From assembly GCF_048213115.1 (NCBI RefSeq), contig NZ_CP172404.1, positions 496,001 to 560,000 of the forward strand: a DNA stretch of 64,000 nucleotides, written 5' to 3'. Shown here piece after piece: positions 58,850-64,000 of the stretch. Source of the stretch: Niveibacterium terrae (lineage in GTDB: Bacteria > Pseudomonadota > Gammaproteobacteria > Burkholderiales > Rhodocyclaceae). Position numbers and translations under genes: made by a program. Position 1 is the stretch's first letter. Every line of letters begins with the position of its first letter. Below the pieces are notes generated by a model. That model worked only from the letters and a program-made list of their open reading frames with translations, was not told the DNA's origin and searched no databases.

Positions 58850-61000
58850 ATGTCCGAGATCAAAACTTCGGTTGATCTGTCTGCCTGGCTGGCGGCCGCA
58901 GCCAAGTCCGCACCCGGGGGAGACCCCGCCGCGATGAACTGGACGACGCCCGAGGGGCTCACCGTCAAGGCGCTCTATACCGCCGCCGATCTGGCCGGTC
59001 TTCCCTATACCGATACGTTGCCTGGCTTTGCGCCTTTCGTGCGCGGGCCTCAACCGACGATGTATGCGACGAGGCCGTGGACGATCCGGCAGTACGCCGG
59101 CTTCTCGACCGCCGAGGAATCCAACGCTTTCTATCGCAAATCGCTCGCGGCGGGGGGGCAGGGGATTTCGGTCGCATTCGATCTGGCGACGCACCGCGGC
59201 TACGATTCCGATCACCCGCGCGTGGTTGGCGACGTCGGCAAGGCCGGAGTCGCGATCGACTCGGTCGAGGACATGAAGATCCTGTTCGATGGGATTCCGC
59301 TCGACAAGATCAGCGTTTCGATGACGATGAATGGCGCGGTGCTGCCGGTTCTGGCGGGCTATATCGTGGCCGCAGAGGAACAGGGCGTTAGCCTGGACAA
59401 GCTCTCGGGGACGATACAGAACGACATCCTCAAGGAGTTCATGGTCCGCAACACCTACATCTATCCGCCCGAGCCATCGATGCGGATCATCGCAGACATC
59501 ATCGGCTATACGGCCGAGCACATGCCGAAGTTCAATTCGATCTCGATCTCCGGCTACCATATCCAGGAAGCCGGCGCGAATCAGGCGATCGAGCTCGCTT
59601 TCACGCTCGCCGACGGCAAGGAGTATGTGCGCACCGCGTTGTCGACCGGCCTCGATGTCGATGCCTTTGCCGGTCGGCTCTCCTTCTTCTTCGCGATCGG
59701 CACGAACTTCTACCTCGAAGTGGCCAAGCTGCGCGCAGCGCGGCTGTTGTGGTGGAAGATCATGAAGGAGTTCGGCGCGAAGAGCCCGAAGTCGATGATG
59801 CTGCGCACGCACTGTCAGACCTCGGGTTGGTCGCTGACCGAGCAGGATCCCTACAACAACGTGATCCGGACCACCGTCGAAGCGATGGCGGCCGTCTTCG
59901 GCGGCACCCAGTCTCTGCACACGAACGCGCTCGACGAGGCGATCGCACTGCCCACCGAGTTCTCGGCGCGGATCGCGCGCAACACGCAGATCCTGATCCA
60001 GGAGGAGACCCACATCTGCAACGTGATCGATCCGTGGGCCGGCTCCTACATGATGGAGAGGCTGACCCAGGATCTCGCGGACAAGGCCTGGACGATCATC
60101 GAGGAAGTCGAAGCGCTGGGCGGGATGACCCGCGCGGTCGGCTCGGGCTGGGCCAAGCTTCAGGTTGAACGCTGCGCGGCCGACAAGCAGGCGAGGATAG
60201 ATTCCGGGCGCGACGTGATCGTTGGCGTCAACAAGTACCAGCTCAAGGAGCAGGCGCCGATCGAGATCCTCGAGATCGACAACACGCTCGTCCGCGAGAA
60301 GCAGCTGGCCAGGCTCGCCGAGATCCGTGCCCGCCGCGATGCAGCCAGAGTGGCCACGACGCTGGAGGCGCTGACCGAGGCGGCGCGAAGCGGCGAAGGC
60401 AACCTGCTGGCACTGGCGGTCGATGCGGCCAGGGTGAGGGCGACGGTCGGCGAGATCTCCGATGCGTTGGAGAAGGTCTGGGGCCGGCACAAGGCTTCAT
60501 CGCAGACGGTTTCAGGAGTCTATGGAGCGGTCGTGGCGGAAGATTCGGGCTGGAAGGCGTTGAAAGAGGAGATCGAGCGCTTTGCGCTCGATGCGGGCAG
60601 GCGACCGCGCATCCTGATCGCGAAGCTCGGCCAGGATGGGCACGATAGGGGCGCCAAGGTCATCGCGAGCGCCTATTCCGATCTCGGCTTCGACGTCGAT
60701 ATCGGACCGATGTTCGCGACGCCGGAAGAGGCGGCCCGTCAGGCGGTCGAGAACGATGTCCACGCGATCGGGATTTCGACGCTTGCGGCCGGCCACAAGA
60801 CTCTGGTGCCGCAGTTGATCTCGGCTCTGCGCGAGCAGGGAGCGACCGACATCGCGGTCATCGTCGGCGGAGTGATCCCGGCTCAGGACTACGCCTTTCT
60901 GCGCGAAGCGGGCGTGGCCTGCATCTTCGGGCCGGGAACCCAGGTCGAACAGGCTGCCCGCGAGACTCTTGCGGCGATTCGCGCGCGCAATCCCGGTTGA
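58850..61000 (+). CDS. scpA: Methylmalonyl-CoA mutase (adenosylcobalamin-dependent)
   Basis: Full-length single-chain mutase of 716 residues that interconverts methylmalonyl-CoA and succinyl-CoA. The catalytic TIM barrel (about 1-560) has TRPWTIRQYAGFSTAEESNAFYRKSLAAGGQGISVAFDLATHRGYDSD and ISISGYHIQEAGANQ. The C-terminal B12 domain (about 585-716) has the cobalt-ligand motif GQDGHDRGAKVIASAYSDLGFDVDIGPMF. Start MSEIKT follows a G-rich ribosome site. It uses the cobalamin made or imported by nearby genes. meaB follows after 6 bases. Confidence 0.97.
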   Translation: MSEIKTSVDLSAWLAAAAKSAPGGDPAAMNWTTPEGLTVKALYTAADLAGLPYTDTLPGFAPFVRGPQPTMYATRPWTIRQYAGFSTAEESNAFYRKSLAAGGQGISVAFDLATHRGYDSDHPRVVGDVGKAGVAIDSVEDMKILFDGIPLDKISVSMTMNGAVLPVLAGYIVAAEEQGVSLDKLSGTIQNDILKEFMVRNTYIYPPEPSMRIIADIIGYTAEHMPKFNSISISGYHIQEAGANQAIELAFTLADGKEYVRTALSTGLDVDAFAGRLSFFFAIGTNFYLEVAKLRAARLLWWKIMKEFGAKSPKSMMLRTHCQTSGWSLTEQDPYNNVIRTTVEAMAAVFGGTQSLHTNALDEAIALPTEFSARIARNTQILIQEETHICNVIDPWAGSYMMERLTQDLADKAWTIIEEVEALGGMTRAVGSGWAKLQVERCAADKQARIDSGRDVIVGVNKYQLKEQAPIEILEIDNTLVREKQLARLAEIRARRDAARVATTLEALTEAARSGEGNLLALAVDAARVRATVGEISDALEKVWGRHKASSQTVSGVYGAVVAEDSGWKALKEEIERFALDAGRRPRILIAKLGQDGHDRGAKVIASAYSDLGFDVDIGPMFATPEEAARQAVENDVHAIGISTLAAGHKTLVPQLISALREQGATDIAVIVGGVIPAQDYAFLREAGVACIFGPGTQVEQAARETLAAIRARNPG

Positions 61001-61006
61001 GAGGCG

Positions 61007-61993
61007 ATGCCGGCGCAGGATCTGGAAGTCGCCGAGATCGACAATGCGCTGCTCGAAGGAGTGCTGGCGGGGCAGCGCCGTGCGTTGGCCAAGACCATCA
61101 CCCTGCTTGAATCGACGCGCGCGGACCACCGGCTGCGCGCCCGTGCGCTGCTGAACGCGCTGCTCCCGCACTCGGGGCGGGCGGTTCGCGTCGGCATGTC
61201 CGGCGTGCCGGGCGTCGGCAAATCCACGTTCATCGAGGCTCTGGGCCTGTTCCTGATCGGGAAGGGGCACCGCGTCGCGGTGCTCGCGGTCGACCCGAGC
61301 TCCAGCCTCAACGGAGGCTCGATCCTCGGCGACAAGACCCGGATGGAGAAGCTTGCCTGCGAGGATGCGGCATTCATCCGGCCTTCTCCTTCCGGCGGCA
61401 CTCTGGGCGGCGTTGCATCGCGAACCCGCGAGGCGATGCTGGTGCTCGAAGCGGCGGGCTTCGACATCGTGATCGTCGAGACCGTCGGGGTCGGTCAGAG
61501 CGAGACCGCGGTCGCCGGGATGAGCGATGCCTTCGTGCTGATGCAGCTCCCCAATGCCGGCGACGAGCTGCAGGCGATCAAGAAGGGAATCGTCGAGCTT
61601 GCCGATCTGATCGTCATCAACAAGGAGGATCTCGACCCGGATGCGGCGATGCGGGCCCGGGCCCAGATGGGCTCGGCCCTGTCGCTGTTGCGCGGTCATG
61701 GCGCCGAAGTGCCGATCCTCGGGCTGTCGGCGCTGCGCGCCGAGGGTGTCGAGGCCTTCTGGATGGCGCTGGAGGGTTTGATCGCGGTGCGGCGCGAGAA
61801 GGGTGAGTTCGAGGCGAGGCGGCGCCAGCAGGCCCTGGCCTGGATGTGGGCCTTGGTCCAGGAAGGTTTGCAGCTGCGCTTTCAGGCGAGCGAGCCGGTC
61901 CGGCTGGCCTTGCCCGAGGTTCTCGCAGCGGTCGAGGGCGGGAAGCTGCCGGCCTCGGTGGCGGCCGTCCGGCTGCTTGAGATCTCCCGTTGA
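61007..61993 (+). CDS. meaB: Methylmalonyl-CoA mutase chaperone GTPase MeaB
   Basis: G3E-family GTPase of 328 residues that loads and protects the mutase cofactor. P-loop is GVPGVGKSTFIEALG, switch segments include VDPSSSLNGGSILGDKTRM and IVETVGVGQSETAVAGMSD, and NKEDLD is the base-recognition motif. Its position 6 bases after the mutase gene supports the role. Confidence 0.95.
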   Translation: MPAQDLEVAEIDNALLEGVLAGQRRALAKTITLLESTRADHRLRARALLNALLPHSGRAVRVGMSGVPGVGKSTFIEALGLFLIGKGHRVAVLAVDPSSSLNGGSILGDKTRMEKLACEDAAFIRPSPSGGTLGGVASRTREAMLVLEAAGFDIVIVETVGVGQSETAVAGMSDAFVLMQLPNAGDELQAIKKGIVELADLIVINKEDLDPDAAMRARAQMGSALSLLRGHGAEVPILGLSALRAEGVEAFWMALEGLIAVRREKGEFEARRRQQALAWMWALVQEGLQLRFQASEPVRLALPEVLAAVEGGKLPASVAAVRLLEISR

Positions 61994-62040
61994 TCGAACG
62001 GAGCCGGCATCCGCGGTGATCTGTTGATGCCAAGCAAACC

Positions 62041-62145
62041 CGCTCCGGTGGGAGCGAAGTAACTTGTCAGCGAATGCACGATTTTTGGGCACGGCAGCGG
62101 CCGTGCCAAGTGGTTTCAAGGGGGAGGGGAGCCTGTCAGGCTCCC
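62041..62145 (+). other. Three consecutive hairpins in the meaB 3' region
   Basis: Perfect stems follow one another: CGCTCC-GGTG-GGAGCG (62041-62056); GGCACGGC-AGCG-GCCGTGCC (62088-62107); and GGGAGCCTG-T-CAGGCTCCC (62127-62145, effectively 7-8 bp). A fourth with a T-run ends the series (62153-62182). No coding frame explains the region. It may be a 3' untranslated RNA or a small RNA processed from it. Confidence 0.6.
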
Positions 62146-62152
62146 ACGTTAC

Positions 62153-62182
62153 GGGACCGGCTCTGAGCCGGTCCCCTTTTTT
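62153..62182 (+). terminator. Intrinsic terminator after the mutase-meaB operon
   Basis: GGGACCGGC (62153-62161), loop TCTGA, GCCGGTCCC (62167-62175), C, then six T's (62177-62182). Perfect 9-bp stem with a T-run reading on the plus strand. It ends 10 bases before the stop of the convergent epimerase-like gene. Confidence 0.92.
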
Positions 62183-62191
62183 GACTGCGCA

Positions 62192-62668
62192 TCAGGCCTT
62201 GGCGAGTGCGGTAAAAGCCGCGATCACGGCCTCCGGAGCCTGAACCAGCTCGATCAGCACCCCTTCGCCGCTGTTCGGCGCCGCTTCATTGCCTTTCGGG
62301 TGAACGAAGCAGATGTCGAAGCCCGCTGCGCCGCGGCGTATCCCTCCTGGCGTGAAGCGCAGCCCCTGGGCGCCCAGCCATTCGACGGCGCGGGGCAGAT
62401 CGTCGACCCACAGACCGATATGGTTGAGCGGCGGTTCGTCGACCCGGGGTTTCTTTGCGGGATCCAGCGGCTGCATCAGGTCCACTTCACAGCGTGCGGC
62501 GCCGATGCCCATCGCGAAGATGTCCTCATCGACGTTCTCGCGCTCGCTGCGGAAGTTCCCCATCCGCTCAAGCCCGAACAGATCTCCCCACAGATGGGCC
62601 AGACGGTCCTTGTCGGGGCCGCCGATGGCGACTTGCTGGATGCCGAGAATGCGGAAAGGCCGGGTCAT
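62192..62668 (-). CDS. Methylmalonyl-CoA epimerase-like VOC protein
   Basis: VOC-fold protein of 158 residues placed opposite the mutase operon. It aligns by eye with methylmalonyl-CoA epimerase across IQQVAIGGPD, EVDLMQPL, LNHIGLWVDDL and the C-terminal FVHPKGNE...GEGVLIELVQAP. Where the Propionibacterium enzyme has metal ligands His12, Gln65, His91 and Glu141, I read Gln, Asp, His and Glu here. Two ligands therefore differ, so activity or metal use may be altered. Context favours the epimerase role. Confidence 0.75.
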   Translation of the reverse strand: MTRPFRILGIQQVAIGGPDKDRLAHLWGDLFGLERMGNFRSERENVDEDIFAMGIGAARCEVDLMQPLDPAKKPRVDEPPLNHIGLWVDDLPRAVEWLGAQGLRFTPGGIRRGAAGFDICFVHPKGNEAAPNSGEGVLIELVQAPEAVIAAFTALAKA

Positions 62669-62711
62669 GTCATCTCCTCTGGAAAAAAGAAACGCGTTTG
62701 GGATTCGCCTG

Positions 62712-63386
62712 TCACGGGTGATCGGACTCTTCGGCGTCGGCTTCCGCGCGTGCCTGGGCGAGGGCTGTGGCGACGCAGGAGGCTTCCTCTTCGAACAGGC
62801 CCAACACGCCCTGCGCGAATTCGCGCGCGAGCCTGTTCAGCGCCGTACCCGGTTCGCTCTGAAGCCGGGTCTGCAGCAGGACCTTGGTGGCCGACATCGA
62901 GTGGATCGGCGGGAGAACCCGGGCGCGGAAATCCTCGGGCAGTTCGTCGACCATCCGGTTCGCCGCATCGAGTTGCCAGCGGTTTCGGGGCCACTGCGAA
63001 GGCAGGGCGCGCGCTTTCGGGAAAAGGTCGAGATCGCGCAGTACAGCCCGGTAATCCTCGGGTGAGTCGCGGAAAGGAAGGAGCACGATGTCGGACATCT
63101 GGTAGAGCGAGATGTCGAGGTCGGTGCGGTTGGCGCCCCCGTCGAGCACGCCTATCCAGCCCTTGAGCTCGCGCAGCCGCGAGACGACCTTGTCGCGCGC
63201 GTGGGGCGAGCGCGCGTCGGCGACGACGTAGCGACGCCCGTCGGGCAGCACCGGCTCCCTGTCCTCATCGGTCATCACGCAGGCGGCGCGGCGCCCGAGC
63301 AGGGTCAGACCGTGACAGAGCAGGTGGGAGAGTGTGGTCTTCCCCGTCCCTCCCTTGTTGCCGATGATGCAGATGATCTCCGCCAT
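62712..63386 (-). CDS. ParA/MinD-like P-loop ATPase (orphan)
   Basis: Cytoplasmic ATPase of 224 residues with the deviant Walker A GNKGGTGKTTLSHLL and a family-like fold. A switch II-type segment is GVLDGGANRTDLDISLYQMSDIVLLPF. No parB or centromere-like repeats are seen nearby, so it is not an obvious partition system. An Ala/Glu-rich tail ends the protein. Function is unknown. Confidence 0.8.
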   Translation of the reverse strand: MAEIICIIGNKGGTGKTTLSHLLCHGLTLLGRRAACVMTDEDREPVLPDGRRYVVADARSPHARDKVVSRLRELKGWIGVLDGGANRTDLDISLYQMSDIVLLPFRDSPEDYRAVLRDLDLFPKARALPSQWPRNRWQLDAANRMVDELPEDFRARVLPPIHSMSATKVLLQTRLQSEPGTALNRLAREFAQGVLGLFEEEASCVATALAQARAEADAEESDHP

Positions 63387-63435
63387 TTGCCTTGTCTCCG
63401 TTCGGGCGGATCGGGCCGCCTCGCTTGTCGCAACT

Positions 63436-64000
63436 TCAGGCCGGCTGGCGCTTTGGCCAGATCCGGTGCCGGGGAGGCGCGGTGCTTGCCGCGCTCATCG
63501 TGTAGCAGTAGAGCCGGGTGCCGCGCCGGTCGGCAACATCGAGGACGCCAGCTTCCCGCTGATCGGGGACGGCGAAGCTGTTGGAGATCAATACGGCGCC
63601 GGGACGCAGCTCCTGGCCCGCTTTCTCCCAGACCCGGGCCATCGGGGCGGGGGACAGAAATGCGTAGATCACATCGAAACCGGACCAGTCGGTCGCGAAG
63701 AAGTCGCCCCGCGAGAGGTGGGCGTTGCTCTGGCCTCTGGCCAGCCAGCGCGCCAGAAGCGCGGGGGCGGGAGCGGCCTCGATGCCGTGCACTTCGGCAT
63801 CGGGGCGAAGACGGGCGAAGCCGCGCACGAAGCTCCCCGTGCCGCTGCCGATATCCAGCACCCGCAGAGGCCCGGCGGGCAGAGACTCGGCGAGCAGCGC
63901 GATCGTCTTCGCGTTGGACAGGAAAAGCGGAACCCGGGTCAGGAAGCAGCTCCAGTAGATCAGCGCGAGGATGATGAAGGCGAGCGCCCAGAACCAGGAG
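63436..64000 (-). CDS. Class I SAM-dependent methyltransferase, membrane-anchored (5' end missing)
   Basis: The gene runs off the right edge; the visible part is about 187 residues. It begins within a membrane helix (WFWALAFIILALIYWSCFL), then LSNAKTIALLAESLP. The SAM-binding motif I is VLDIGSGTGSFVRGFA, motif II is EVHGIEAAP, and LSRGDFFATDWSGFDVIYAFLSP follows. The catalytic domain is complete, but the start is outside the window. The substrate is unknown. It lies 49 bases upstream of the ParA-like gene on the same strand. Confidence 0.8.
   Translation of the reverse strand, partial: SWFWALAFIILALIYWSCFLTRVPLFLSNAKTIALLAESLPAGPLRVLDIGSGTGSFVRGFARLRPDAEVHGIEAAPAPALLARWLARGQSNAHLSRGDFFATDWSGFDVIYAFLSPAPMARVWEKAGQELRPGAVLISNSFAVPDQREAGVLDVADRRGTRLYCYTMSAASTAPPRHRIWPKRQPA

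Noticed and set aside
62712..63386. ParA-like gene as evidence for a chromosome origin or plasmid partition site.
   Set aside because: No parB, parS-like repeats, dnaA boxes or replication genes are near.

Overview
This window looks like chromosomal DNA from a GC-rich betaproteobacterium, most plausibly Rhodocyclales-like. That placement is inferred from gene order and protein style: zapA / 6S RNA / EVE protein, a DUF2782 gene next to thrB and polA, tandem BPSS1780-type membrane proteins, and nadD-rsfS-rlmH. No rRNA or other phylogenetic marker is present to confirm it. Coding density is very high and most genes lie in tightly overlapping operons. I found no tRNA, rRNA, CRISPR array, transposase or phage gene.

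Layout. 1-5975 (minus): ruvB, ybgC, tolQ-tolR-tolA-tolB-pal-cpoB, the envelope-constriction system. 6090-16761 (plus): a complete chemotaxis operon behind a clear sigma-28-type promoter, with two receptors, CheY, a STAS protein, CheA, CheW, CheR, CheD, CheB, a CheY-EAL response regulator and a second CheD. 16769-21178 (minus): an EamA transporter, a YecA/SEC-C protein, ruvA, a HAD phosphatase and rng. The chemotaxis block appears to have split a ruvA-ruvB-ybgC-tol order. 21343-28229: a DUF3667 protein (plus), then maf, rlmH, rsfS, nadD, two BPSS1780-family proteins, thrB, a DUF2782 protein and a LOG-family protein (all minus).

28302-32691 (plus): polA and a small two-helix membrane gene. A 335-bp piece of their junction is duplicated 1410 bp downstream, and the two copies bracket AT-rich DNA encoding a periplasmic solute-binding protein. 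32718-40177 (minus): a lipopolysaccharide/polysaccharide assembly cluster with five glycosyltransferase-type genes, a polysaccharide deacetylase and msbA. An S46 dipeptidyl-peptidase gene follows.

42504-57071 is dominated by cobalamin. The nucleotide-loop genes cobU, cobT, cobS and cobC are on the minus strand, with a TonB receptor / YfiR-like protein / CHASE8-type histidine kinase module inserted between cobT and cobS. Diverging from cobU are a cobalamin riboswitch and btuB-btuC-btuD, then an M48 peptidase and a convergent btuF. 57165-58439 carries zapB-like, zapA, 6S RNA and an EVE-domain gene. 58614-62668 carries a promoter, a structured leader with a strong intrinsic terminator, the B12-dependent methylmalonyl-CoA mutase, its G-protein chaperone MeaB, and a convergent epimerase-like VOC protein. 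The window therefore holds cobalamin uptake, cobalamin assembly and a cobalamin-using enzyme within about 20 kb. The right edge has a ParA-like ATPase and a truncated, membrane-anchored methyltransferase.

The most interesting signals are the structured leader/terminator before the mutase gene, the receptor-YfiR-kinase module embedded among cob genes, and the polA-tail duplication around foreign-looking cargo. No single locus can be declared a new system from sequence alone.
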